Source: Hyphomicrobiales bacterium
GTDB lineage: Bacteria > Pseudomonadota > Alphaproteobacteria > Rhizobiales > Rhizobiaceae
DNA length: 64,000 bases
Direction: 5' to 3'
NCBI GenBank assembly: GCA_900472625.1
Contig: UCIT01000001.1
Coordinates: 248,001-312,000 of the forward strand
Shown here one piece after another: positions 1-7,701 of this stretch. Position 1 is the stretch's first letter. Each line of letters opens with the position of its first letter. Below the pieces are notes generated by a model. The model searched no databases. It had not been told where the DNA came from and was given only the letters and a program-made list of their open reading frames with translations. Position numbers and translations under genes: made by a program.

Positions 1-13
1 CAGGCAATCTCTA

Positions 14-271
14 TTAGCGGCAGCGTGCCTCGTATGTCCGGCCATATCGGTCGCGGTAGACGCAGTAGCCGCGACGTTCGGTGGATTGACCGATCAACGC
101 GCCGGCAACGCCACCTGCGACAGCACCGACTGCGGCACCGCCCCAGCTGTTCGTCACCGCACCGCCGATAACGGCGCCCGTGCCGGCTCCAATCGCCGTT
201 CCCTGTTCTGTCGCTGTGCAAGACGCAAGTGTGCCAACCACTGCACTCACCAATACTATTGTTCTGATCAT
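14..271 (-). CDS. glycine-zipper outer-membrane lipoprotein, small
   Basis: Small lipoprotein of about 85 residues. The start at 271 gives a short hydrophobic signal (MIRTIVLVSAVVGTLASC) ending in a lipobox-like LASC, so the Cys would be lipidated. The centre is a Gly/Ala-rich glycine-zipper stretch with repeated GAGTGAVIGGA and AVGAVAGGVAGALIG patterns, followed by a Tyr/Arg-rich tail ending near a Cys. This pattern is typical of 17 kDa-antigen/YMGG-like envelope lipoproteins that pack against the membrane. An in-frame upstream start at 352 would place a charged stretch before the signal and run toward the next gene, so it was rejected. The precise role is unknown; the family and location are inferred. 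Confidence 0.7.
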   Translation of the reverse strand: MIRTIVLVSAVVGTLASCTATEQGTAIGAGTGAVIGGAVTNSWGGAAVGAVAGGVAGALIGQSTERRGYCVYRDRYGRTYEARCR

Positions 272-323
272 TTCCTGCTCTCCTTGGACGAAAAATCTGA
301 GACGTAAACCAGCGAAATCCTGC

Positions 324-677
324 TCAACCCACCTCCGGGCAACCCCGAACATTGGCGAAGACGATCCTGTCTGGCCTACCGCCCGTCAGACCATCGACTA
401 CCACGCTTCGTGACGTTACGCGCACGATGTGCGCACGGCGAAAGCCGGCGTCACGGGCAGAATCAAGGGCGTCATCGGGGTCGCAGGCCGCCCGTGAAAC
501 CCGTTCACGTCGCATGCCATTGTCGTATCTGTCACGATCTCGATCGCGGTCGTAGACATTCACTCCGCCGGGTCCGACGCGCAATTCTAGATCCTGCGCA
601 TGGGCGGGTATTGTCGTCAACGCAGCGCTTCCAACCGCGAGGGCGCCGATGATCGCTATGTTCAGAAACTGTCTCAT
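324..677 (-). CDS. secreted hypothetical protein with DR-repeat linker
   Basis: Predicted periplasmic protein of 117 residues. The ATG at 677 is preceded by AGGGAGAG and begins a clear signal peptide (MRQFLNIAIIGALAV, cleavage after AHA near residue 27). A short acidic/basic DRDRDRDR repeat follows at about 43-50. The C-terminal 55 residues contain two Cys (about 65 and 112) that could form a disulfide. The region around ALDSARDAGFRRAHI resembles small rhizobial secreted proteins of unknown function. An open frame continues upstream to 1166 across the riboswitch, but it has no signal or Shine-Dalgarno site there and was not used. No function can be assigned. Confidence 0.7.
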   Translation of the reverse strand: MRQFLNIAIIGALAVGSAALTTIPAHAQDLELRVGPGGVNVYDRDRDRDRYDNGMRRERVSRAACDPDDALDSARDAGFRRAHIVRVTSRSVVVDGLTGGRPDRIVFANVRGCPEVG

Positions 678-929
678 GAGCTCTCTCCCTGTCACATGTC
701 TGTGATTGCAGAACAGCTTCAGGAGCATTTTGTTCCATTCAGGACGGCATTCGTGAGTGTTCGCTTGACCGCATGACGTGCCATGTGGCCCTGGCTTCTC
801 TCCTTTTTCAGCTCGCCGCGGCAGCCGTAGGCCGAAGCCATGGGAACCCCGCTGAAGATCACTGGCATGCGCTTTGCTATTCGTCCGCTTCGGCGCTTGA
901 CGCTGACCGTCGGCATCGCCTAAGTGGCT

Positions 930-1160
930 GTCGATGGTTCCCTGAGGGATGACTCCCGACGGGATTAATAGGGAACACGGTGAGGATGACCCGAATGGGG
1001 CCAAAACCGTGGCTGCCCCCGCAACTGTAAGCGGATTGCCTGATGTCCTCGTGGTGCTCGTGTCGGGCGCCATGCCACTGCCGGGAGCACTGTTCCTCGT
1101 GGGAAGGCAGATGTCAGGCGCATATGCGCAAGCCAGGAGACCTGCCGTCAAAACAGTGTC
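930..1160 (+). promoter_or_regulatory. cobalamin (B12) riboswitch
   Basis: Conserved cobalamin-riboswitch landmarks appear in the right order: GGTTCC at 936, GGGAACACGGTG near 970, GCAACTGTAAGCGG at 1021-1034, GCCACTG at 1074-1080, GGGAAGGC at 1101-1108, and the B12 box AAGCCAGGAGACCTGCC at 1130-1146. The element lies on the same strand as, and about 250 bases before, a BtuF-like binding-protein gene, so B12 or a related corrinoid is the likely signal lowering expression of the transporter. A hairpin next to a ribosome binding site follows at 1168-1192 and may be the expression platform. Confidence 0.93.
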
Positions 1161-1167
1161 CACCATC

Positions 1168-1192
1168 CCGGACGGGGTTGTCCGGAGAGGAG
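1168..1192 (+). promoter_or_regulatory. hairpin abutting a Shine-Dalgarno site (putative expression platform)
   Basis: CCGGAC (1168-1173) and GTCCGG (1180-1185) form a perfect six-base-pair stem with a GGGGTT loop. The 3' arm directly abuts the purine-rich ribosome binding site AGAGGAG (1186-1192) of a short reading frame starting at 1199. No U-tract follows, so translational control is more likely than termination. The link to the riboswitch is inference from position. Confidence 0.45.
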
Positions 1193-1198
1193 CATCTT

Positions 1199-1282
1199 AT
1201 GATGGTTTTTGACGTTCGCCGCTGCCGCGGCCCTGCCTATTTCCCCTCTGCAAAAGCGTCGTCTGCAATTCCGAAGCGGTAA
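1199..1282 (+). CDS. putative 27-residue leader peptide after the B12 riboswitch
   Basis: A short frame starts with two consecutive ATG codons seven bases after AGAGGAG and encodes MMVFDVRRCRGPAYFPSAKA plus seven residues, ending TAA at 1282. It is the first ribosome binding site after the cobalamin riboswitch, 132 bases before the binding-protein start. It may be a translated leader coupling the riboswitch to the operon, or the remnant of a lost gene. There is no homology evidence; the case rests on the strong ribosome binding site and the position. Confidence 0.35.
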   Translation: MMVFDVRRCRGPAYFPSAKASSAIPKR

Positions 1283-1413
1283 CTGTTCCTTCGTCAGATG
1301 GTCGGCGGCCGTCCGCGTGCGCATGTCCGCTCCATCTGCCACGGTTCCCGTTTTGCCTTTGGCCCAGTCACAGCCGATCGGGTGTGGACTTCATCCATCA
1401 TATGAGGATTATC

Positions 1414-2442
1414 ATGAACCGCATTATTTCGCGGAGCGCACTGCTTGCCGTGTCTGCGTTTTTCGCCGCGCCAGCCTCTTTCGCTCCGGCCCACGCGGCC
1501 ACCACCTATCCGTTGACGATGACCAATTGCGGTCAGCAGATTACCTTCGACAAGGCGCCGGAAAAAACGGTGTCGATCGGGCAGGGGATGACGGAGATCC
1601 TCTATTCGCTCGGTCTCTCCGACAAGATCGTCGGCACCGCCGTCTGGGTCGGTCCGGTCCTGCCCGCCTATGCCGAGGTCAACAAGACAATCAAGCGGTT
1701 GGCCGATAATGATCCGAGCTTCGAGTCCGTCGTGGGTCAGGAGCCTGACCTCGTTACGGCCGAATTCGAATGGCACGTCGGTACGCAGGGCTCGGTCGGC
1801 AAGCGTGAGCAGTTCGCGGGCCTCGGCATCAACACCTACGTCTCGCCCGCGGATTGCGTGGCCAAGGTCAACACGTCGGGCGGCGATGGTGTCCGCAGGG
1901 AGCTGTTCACGATGGACCTGATCTATCAGGAAATCGCCGAACTCGCCGAAATCTACAATATCAAGGAGCGCGGCGATGCCTTGATTGCAACGCTGAAGAA
2001 GCGCGAAGCCGATGCCGTGACCTCGCTCGGCAACTCGTCCAGGGATCTGCCCATCGCCTTCTGGTTCTCTAGCAAGGAAGTCCAGGGGGACGCGTTCATT
2101 GCAGGCAAGAACAGCGCTCCGGCCTACATCCTGAAAACCCTCGGCGCCAGCAACGTCGTTGCCACCGAAGAGGAATGGCCGCTGGTCGGCTGGGAAACGA
2201 TCACCGAGGCCAATCCGGCGGTGATTGTCATCGCCACGATGGACCGCCGCCGCTACGCCGCCGACGATCCGAAGGTGAAGATCGACTTCCTGGAGACGGA
2301 TCCGGTCACCAGCCAGCTCGACGCGGTGAAGAACCGGCATGTCGTTGAGATGGACGCCCAGGCGATGAACCCGACGATCCGGACAATCGATGGCTTGGAG
2401 ATCCTTGCTGCCGGCATCAAGTCGTTTGGTCTTGCCAAGTGA
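1414..2442 (+). CDS. BtuF/FecB-type periplasmic substrate-binding protein (probable corrinoid uptake)
   Basis: Periplasmic binding protein of 342 residues for a class of ABC importers that carry vitamin B12, haem and siderophores. The ATG at 1414 has GAGG about seven bases upstream and gives a signal peptide cleaved after AHA at about residue 28; a GTG start ten codons earlier would only lengthen the N-terminus. The mature protein has the pattern of a TroA/BtuF fold: an early IGQGMTEILYSLG segment followed by LSDKIVG, a QEPDLVTAEFEW helix, and a C-terminal RTIDGLEILAAGI helix. It heads a three-gene operon whose next start overlaps its stop by four bases. The upstream cobalamin riboswitch suggests a corrinoid, or possibly cobalt complex, as substrate. 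Confidence 0.85.
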   Translation: MNRIISRSALLAVSAFFAAPASFAPAHAATTYPLTMTNCGQQITFDKAPEKTVSIGQGMTEILYSLGLSDKIVGTAVWVGPVLPAYAEVNKTIKRLADNDPSFESVVGQEPDLVTAEFEWHVGTQGSVGKREQFAGLGINTYVSPADCVAKVNTSGGDGVRRELFTMDLIYQEIAELAEIYNIKERGDALIATLKKREADAVTSLGNSSRDLPIAFWFSSKEVQGDAFIAGKNSAPAYILKTLGASNVVATEEEWPLVGWETITEANPAVIVIATMDRRRYAADDPKVKIDFLETDPVTSQLDAVKNRHVVEMDAQAMNPTIRTIDGLEILAAGIKSFGLAK

Positions 2443-3479
2443 GCCAAGGTCTGCTGGCCCGTCAAGGATGGAGGGCGCTGACGACGCTATCCATCCTTGC
2501 GCTGATCGCGCTTGGCTTTGCCATCAGCCTCGCCGTGTCCATCGGTGAAATTTCCATTCCGGTCGATACAACGGCCAAGGCGGTGGCAAACCGCGTGTTC
2601 GGCACGACATTCGAGCTGAGCAGGATTCACGCCGGCATCATCTGGGACTATCGTCTCAGCCGGGCGTTGGTCGCGGCAAGCGCAGGTGCCGCCCTCGCAC
2701 TCTCCGGCGCGATCCTGCAGGCGCTGCTGCGCAATCCGTTGGCCGAGCCCTATGTGCTCGGCATTTCCGCCGGCGCGTCGACGGGCGCCGTCGCAGTGAT
2801 GATCCTCGGCTTCGGCTATGGGGTGTTGACGCTGTCCACCGGCGCATTTGTCGGTGCCGTCGTCGCTTTTCTCCTGGTGTCTCTGCTCGCGGCGGGCGCT
2901 GGCGGCGGGGCAGATCGCGTCATTCTGGCCGGTGTCGCCGGCTCGCAGCTGTTCAATGCGCTTACTTCGTATATCGTCACAACCTCGGCCAACGCCGAGC
3001 AGGCGCGCGGTGTCATGTTCTGGCTGCTGGGTAGCCTGTCCGGCGTGCGCTGGCCGGATGTCTATCTCGCCGGCCCGGTGGCGCTCGGCGGGTTCGTGAT
3101 CTGTCTGCTTTATGCCCGGGCGCTCGACGCTTTCGCCTTCGGAACAGATGCGGCAGCGGCGCTCGGCATTCCCGTCGCCCGGGTGCGCATCGTCCTGCTC
3201 GGCCTGACGGCGCTGTTGACGGCGACCATGGTCAGCATCGTCGGATCGATCGGCTTTGTCGGGCTGGTCATTCCGCACGCGGCCCGTTTTCTGGTCGGGC
3301 CCGGCCATGGGCGCCTGCTTCCGGCAACGGCATTGACCGGCGCCATTTTCATGGTGGTTGCCGACATCGTCTCGCGGATCATCATTCCGCAGCAGATTCT
3401 GCCGATCGGGGTCGTCACCGCTCTGTTCGGCGCTCCGGCATTTGCCTTCATCCTCTACAAGGCGAGGAAGCCTGTATGA
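2439..3479 (+). CDS. BtuC/FecCD-type ABC transporter permease
   Basis: Inner-membrane permease of 346 residues belonging to the FecCD/BtuC family, which has about ten transmembrane helices and works as a homodimer. Family landmarks include YRLSRALVAA before SGAILQALLRNPLAEP, the EPYVLGISAGAS loop, the GSIGFVGLVIPHAAR coupling region near residue 270, and the C-terminal ILPIGVVTALFGAPAF segment. It starts inside the end of the binding-protein gene (ATGA-type overlap) and its own stop overlaps the start of the ATPase gene, so the three proteins are translationally coupled. Together they form a complete importer controlled by the riboswitch. Confidence 0.9.
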   Translation: MSQGLLARQGWRALTTLSILALIALGFAISLAVSIGEISIPVDTTAKAVANRVFGTTFELSRIHAGIIWDYRLSRALVAASAGAALALSGAILQALLRNPLAEPYVLGISAGASTGAVAVMILGFGYGVLTLSTGAFVGAVVAFLLVSLLAAGAGGGADRVILAGVAGSQLFNALTSYIVTTSANAEQARGVMFWLLGSLSGVRWPDVYLAGPVALGGFVICLLYARALDAFAFGTDAAAALGIPVARVRIVLLGLTALLTATMVSIVGSIGFVGLVIPHAARFLVGPGHGRLLPATALTGAIFMVVADIVSRIIIPQQILPIGVVTALFGAPAFAFILYKARKPV

Positions 3480-4264
3480 CCATATCCGTCAGCGACGTGC
3501 ATTGGGGCCCGTCAGGTGTGCTCGTGGTCAACGGGGTCAGTCTCGACGTCCCTACAGGCCAGACGCTCGGGCTCATCGGGCCGAATGGATCCGGAAAATC
3601 GAGCCTGCTGCGGCTGATCTGCCGAGTGCGTAAAGTCCGAAGCGGCGTGATCACGCTCGGCGATACCGACATTGACGCCATGACGCGGCTCGATATCGCC
3701 CGGCGCGTTGCCTTTGTCGAGCAGCAGGCGACCACCGAAGCGCAGGTCACTGTGCTCGAGGTGGTGCGCCTCGGACGGACGCCGCATCGTGGGCCGCTCT
3801 CGGCATGGAATGGCGGCGACGACGTCGCGGTCAGAGAGGCGCTACGGCAGGTCGGCATGCTGGAGAAGTCGCAGCAGTTCTGGCACACGCTGTCGGGCGG
3901 CGAGCGGCAGAGGGTGCATATCGCTCGTGCGCTGGCGCAGACGCCGAGCGAACTGCTGCTGGACGAGCCGACCAACCATCTCGATATCCAGCACCAGCTC
4001 GAAATCCTGTCGCTGGTGTCGAGGTTGCCGGTGACCAGCATCATTGCCTTGCACGATCTCAATCTGGCGGCGATGTTCTGTGACACGATCGCGGTATTGA
4101 GCCAGGGGCGCGTCGTCGCCGTCGGCACCGCCGAAGAGGTTCTGACGGAAAAACTGATCGCCGATGTGTTCGGGGTGCGTGCGCATGTCGAAACGTCGCC
4201 GCACCACGGTCGCCAGCACATTCATTTCCTGGTCGGTCAGACAGGTCACCAGACCTGTACCTGA
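3476..4264 (+). CDS. BtuD/FecE-type ABC transporter ATP-binding protein
   Basis: Cytoplasmic ATPase of 262 residues energising the BtuFC-like importer. Visible motifs are Walker A GPNGSGKSS (about 35-43), Q-loop region FVEQQ, signature LSGGERQRV (about 138-146), Walker B LLLDEP (about 159-164), D-loop NHLD and switch His in ALHDLN. The gene ends in convergent orientation and overlaps the last 19 bases of the endonuclease/exonuclease/phosphatase-family gene on the other strand, so no separate terminator fits between them. Confidence 0.9.
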   Translation: MTISVSDVHWGPSGVLVVNGVSLDVPTGQTLGLIGPNGSGKSSLLRLICRVRKVRSGVITLGDTDIDAMTRLDIARRVAFVEQQATTEAQVTVLEVVRLGRTPHRGPLSAWNGGDDVAVREALRQVGMLEKSQQFWHTLSGGERQRVHIARALAQTPSELLLDEPTNHLDIQHQLEILSLVSRLPVTSIIALHDLNLAAMFCDTIAVLSQGRVVAVGTAEEVLTEKLIADVFGVRAHVETSPHHGRQHIHFLVGQTGHQTCT

Positions 4265-5061
4265 TCCTTGGCGTGATCGGTCAGCTGGCTTGCCTCGACA
4301 CCCGCAGCCCAACGCAGATTTGCCATAAGCGGCAGATGATCGGATGCGCGTCGTGAGAGCGGGTCATTCAGTACCGCGGCAGAGACTGCCTCGAAATGCG
4401 GGGACACAAAGATGTGGTCGAGGCGCAGCAACGGAAACCGCGAGGGAAATGTCGGCCGCGGCTTTCCCGCGGTTAGACGCTGAGTGTCAGCGAAGCGGCT
4501 GGCCAGCAGCCGGTAGGCCGAAGATGACGGGATCGCGTTGAGGTCACCGCAGACAATGGACGGTTCGGTGTGAAATGCCGAATTGCCAATCCAATCGTCA
4601 CCAAGCAAGGTGTTGACCTGCCCGAACCGGTCGATATTCCTCAATCCGAGATGCGTGTTGAGCACATTAACCTCTCGACCGTCCCAACCGACCTGCAGCC
4701 ATATGGCGCCGCGGGTTTCTCCCACCGAGGGTAGCGGCCCGGCGCGCATCAGGCGGGTCGGAAGCGCTGTGAGGATCGCGTCGCCGTACTTCTCCTCTTC
4801 CACATGCAGCGCCGGGTGGAAGTGCGCTTCCATCTTCAGTAAGCCAGCGATTGTATGCGCCTGGTCGATGCCGCCCGTGCGCTTGCGGCCGACGTCCAGT
4901 TCCTGCAGTGCTATGATATCGGCACCGCAGCGTGCGATCGTGTCGGCAATCCGCCCGGGATCCAGTCTGCGGTCGGTGCCGATACAGCTATGGACATTGT
5001 AGGTCAGAATCTTGAGGTGCCGGACGTCCGCAGTCGGGCCGAAATCTGCAAATGCGCTCAT
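4246..5061 (-). CDS. endonuclease/exonuclease/phosphatase (EEP) family hydrolase
   Basis: Predicted Mg2+-dependent phosphoesterase of 271 residues. EEP signature residues are visible in order: Asn in TYNVHSCIG (about 22), Glu in ALQELD, HLGLR, the CGDLNAIP motif with catalytic Asp/Asn, and the terminal SDHLPLMA with Asp-His. The start at 5061 was chosen because earlier in-frame starts extend into the divergent gene. The substrate is not predictable from sequence; members act on DNA, phosphoinositides or sphingomyelin. Its neighbours, an LPG-synthase-like membrane protein and a phospholipase D-like protein, point to phospholipid metabolism rather than DNA repair. That is inference from gene order. 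Confidence 0.8.
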   Translation of the reverse strand: MSAFADFGPTADVRHLKILTYNVHSCIGTDRRLDPGRIADTIARCGADIIALQELDVGRKRTGGIDQAHTIAGLLKMEAHFHPALHVEEEKYGDAILTALPTRLMRAGPLPSVGETRGAIWLQVGWDGREVNVLNTHLGLRNIDRFGQVNTLLGDDWIGNSAFHTEPSIVCGDLNAIPSSSAYRLLASRFADTQRLTAGKPRPTFPSRFPLLRLDHIFVSPHFEAVSAAVLNDPLSRRASDHLPLMANLRWAAGVEASQLTDHAKDQVQVW

Positions 5062-5128
5062 TTCGGGGGAACCCGCTTTCGCCTGTTTCGTTCCCTTGCT
5101 GAACAGATCAGATCGAAACGGAATCTCA

Positions 5129-6100
5129 ATGTCGGCGAAGCGCCTGCTTATCAACGCAACCCTCGTTCTCGGCCTGCTGCTTGCCGGCTATCTTCTCTAC
5201 AAGGTGTTCAACCGCTACTCGTCGGACGAGGTGATACAGTCGATCGAGGCGATCCCGGTCTCCAGGCTTGTTGCCGGTATCGGCTTTGCAGCACTCTCTT
5301 ATGTCTGCCTGACCCTCTTCGACTGGATGGGGTTGCGCTATGCCGGAAAGCCGCTCAGCTACCCCAGGGCTGCCATCGCCTCGTTCACCGGCCTTTCCAT
5401 CGGCCATAATCTCGGCGTCGCGGCGCTGAGCAGTGGTGCGGTGCGCTATCGCTACTACGCGCGCTGGGGGCTGAGTGTGGAGGAGGTCGCGAAGGTCATT
5501 CTGTTTTGCGGGGTCACGGTCGGCATCGGTCTCTCGGCGCTGGCGGGCATCGCGCTTCTAGTCAATCCACAGGATGCCGCCAATCTGCTGAACCTCAGCG
5601 CCAGAGGATTGTTTCTCCTCGGACTTGCCTGCCTCGGCGTGCCCGCACTCTACGTGGTTCTAGCTGCGACCGTTCGGGTGCCGTTGCGATTGTGGAAATG
5701 GCGTTTCCAGATGCCGACACTAACGCTCGCAATCGGCCAAGTCGTCATCGGCACGCTGAATTTCATCTTCGTTGCGGCCTGCCTGCATCAGATGCTGGTG
5801 GCGCAGGGCGATGTCGGCTTCGTGCAGACGGCGACGGCCTTCGTGCTCGCCAACATCGCCATACTGCTTACGCATGTTCCCGGTGGTCTTGGTGTGCTCG
5901 AAGCCACTGTCAGCCACGTCCTGCCGGGTGCGGCATCGATCGGCGCGCTGGTTGCCTTCCGGGTGATCTATTTCGTTCTGCCACTGCTGATCGGGCTGCC
6001 GGTCTTTGCCGTCAGCGAGATTGTGATCCGCAAGCGCGGCAAGCCGGCGTCAAAGGACAGCGCTGACCAACCGATGAATGCGCAGACGCAGCTTCTGTAG
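5129..6100 (+). CDS. LPG-synthase transmembrane-region (UPF0104-like) integral membrane protein
   Basis: Integral membrane protein of 323 residues resembling the flippase-like transmembrane domain of lysylphosphatidylglycerol synthase (AglD/MprF N-terminal domain). Eight or so hydrophobic helices are visible; characteristic segments are GLSIGHNLGVAALSSGAVRYR near residues 90-110, and the THVPGGLGVLEA motif near 250. It lacks the C-terminal tRNA-dependent transferase domain of MprF, so a lipid transport or accessory role is more likely than aminoacylation. It is divergent from the EEP gene, and its last 51 bases overlap the end of the phospholipase D-like gene on the other strand. The ATG at 5129 is chosen; an upstream in-frame start would overlap the EEP gene. 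Confidence 0.8.
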   Translation: MSAKRLLINATLVLGLLLAGYLLYKVFNRYSSDEVIQSIEAIPVSRLVAGIGFAALSYVCLTLFDWMGLRYAGKPLSYPRAAIASFTGLSIGHNLGVAALSSGAVRYRYYARWGLSVEEVAKVILFCGVTVGIGLSALAGIALLVNPQDAANLLNLSARGLFLLGLACLGVPALYVVLAATVRVPLRLWKWRFQMPTLTLAIGQVVIGTLNFIFVAACLHQMLVAQGDVGFVQTATAFVLANIAILLTHVPGGLGVLEATVSHVLPGAASIGALVAFRVIYFVLPLLIGLPVFAVSEIVIRKRGKPASKDSADQPMNAQTQLL

Positions 6101-7585
6101 CGGCCAGTAAGGTCGGCGCGGGTCCACGAGGCCGGTGCCGATCAGCGGCGTCGTCTCCCCATGTAACAGGTCCACCGCAAAATGACGAAGGCCGCGCTCG
6201 CTCGTATTAAGCGCTGCAATCGCGTCGTTCATGGATCGCTTTGACAACTCCATGTCACGCACGATCGAAGGCGCGGCATCAAGATGCTCTCCAATCAACC
6301 GATGGCGCAGCGCGGTGATAGCGCCGTGATGCGCTTCGCTGGACGCTTCGATGGCAAGATCGCATTCCGTGTCGAGACCCTCGGAGCGGTTGTTGAGGTT
6401 CGATGAACCCATGCGGATGAAGTGATCGTCAACGATGAGGAGCTTCGAGTGAATGACGATTTCCTGCTCGCCGCCGTCCGCATTGGGAACGACCGCGTAC
6501 ATCACCCGAAGCCGATCGTAGTGATCGATCCGCTTCAAGCGACGGATCAGCCGGTCGCGATTGTTGCCCATGGTGAGTTTTTCGAGAAAACCATGCGAGC
6601 TCTTGGTCACCAGCACGGTGATCTCAGGCCCGTCGATCTCTTTCAGTCGCTTGGCAATCGCGCGCGCGACGCCGAACGAGGCCAGATACTGCGTTTCGAT
6701 ATAGATGAGCTTTTGTGCCGCCTTGATCGCATCACGGGTCAGCCGGTACGCCTCATAGTGTCCGCGCTTGCCAATCAGTCCTGGTTCCGTCAGTGCGATC
6801 GCCGCCGTGGCGTCGGCCAAATCAGGTGCGATGCCAACGGGCCAGTCAGCGCCCTGGGCGCCGGATGGCTTCAATCGTTGTCCGGTCGCGCGTTTCCAAC
6901 GCCGACGGGCGACGTCGCCGATCAGGCCGGCAACCGAGCCCGACACCATCGACTGCATGTCATGCACCGGTTCATAGGGCGTGCCGTCCGGCGATTTCCG
7001 CATCGGATTGCCGATCCGATGATCGGGCTCATCCCACCGTCGCGCAGTGAGATCTATGCCGCCCATGAAGCCGAGGCTATCGTCGATCGAGACGAGTTTC
7101 TGATGGTGGCAACCGCGCACCGGATGCCGAAGATCGAACCGCATCGTTATCTGCGGATGCGAGGAAAAGCCACTTTCACGGAAAAGACGAAACGATTTGC
7201 CCGAGTATATGGGGCCCATGCCCCAGACCAGAATTCTGATCTGCAGCGTGGGCGTTTCGTCCGCTAGTGACAGAAGCAACTCGCCGAGCGTTTCGGAACT
7301 CTGATGCGGCCGCAGCCTTATATCCGGATTGAAATCCCAGCCGATGATCCAGATCGTGTGCCGGGCTTTGCGAAGAGCCTGGTCGAGCGCCGTGAAATAG
7401 GCGGCACCATCAATCAGGAACGCGGCCTTATCGGCTTTGCCGGCCTGCCATGCATTTCGGCCGGGGCGGATGATGCCATTGCGAAGGGCTGAGCTTGCCG
7501 CCGTCCTTGTTTGTGCGGCGCGCGTGATGAAATCAACCGCGTTTGCCCGTGCCGTGCTTGTCCCAATGGCCTGGAAATCCGTCAT
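6050..7585 (-). CDS. phospholipase D-like / cardiolipin synthase-type protein
   Basis: Protein of 511 residues with two HKD motifs, the hallmark of the phospholipase D superfamily: HHQKLVSIDD (about 160-170) and HSKLLIVDD (about 377-385), the latter followed by GSSNLNNRSEG. Both catalytic histidines, lysines and aspartates are intact, so it should be active on phosphodiesters, by hydrolysis or by transphosphatidylation. No N-terminal membrane anchor is evident. The start at 7585 has a GGGGCGGCGGA sequence upstream; a further upstream frame would only add a low-quality extension. The neighbours suggest a role in membrane phospholipid turnover. Confidence 0.85.
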   Translation of the reverse strand: MTDFQAIGTSTARANAVDFITRAAQTRTAASSALRNGIIRPGRNAWQAGKADKAAFLIDGAAYFTALDQALRKARHTIWIIGWDFNPDIRLRPHQSSETLGELLLSLADETPTLQIRILVWGMGPIYSGKSFRLFRESGFSSHPQITMRFDLRHPVRGCHHQKLVSIDDSLGFMGGIDLTARRWDEPDHRIGNPMRKSPDGTPYEPVHDMQSMVSGSVAGLIGDVARRRWKRATGQRLKPSGAQGADWPVGIAPDLADATAAIALTEPGLIGKRGHYEAYRLTRDAIKAAQKLIYIETQYLASFGVARAIAKRLKEIDGPEITVLVTKSSHGFLEKLTMGNNRDRLIRRLKRIDHYDRLRVMYAVVPNADGGEQEIVIHSKLLIVDDHFIRMGSSNLNNRSEGLDTECDLAIEASSEAHHGAITALRHRLIGEHLDAAPSIVRDMELSKRSMNDAIAALNTSERGLRHFAVDLLHGETTPLIGTGLVDPRRPYWPLQKLRLRIHRLVSAVL

Positions 7586-7701
7586 TCGCTGTCCGCCGCC
7601 CCACTCGTTTTCAACGAGCGGATGAACGTGCGAGAATGACAGTTGTTCCCCGCAAAGCGGAAACAAGTGAGCAAGGCCAGATCTCGCCCTGCTCACTTGT
7701 C

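Noticed and set aside
678..1166. N-terminal extension of the small secreted protein across the riboswitch
   Set aside because: A signal peptide with a good RBS begins at 677, and the extension lies on the strand opposite a conserved riboswitch.
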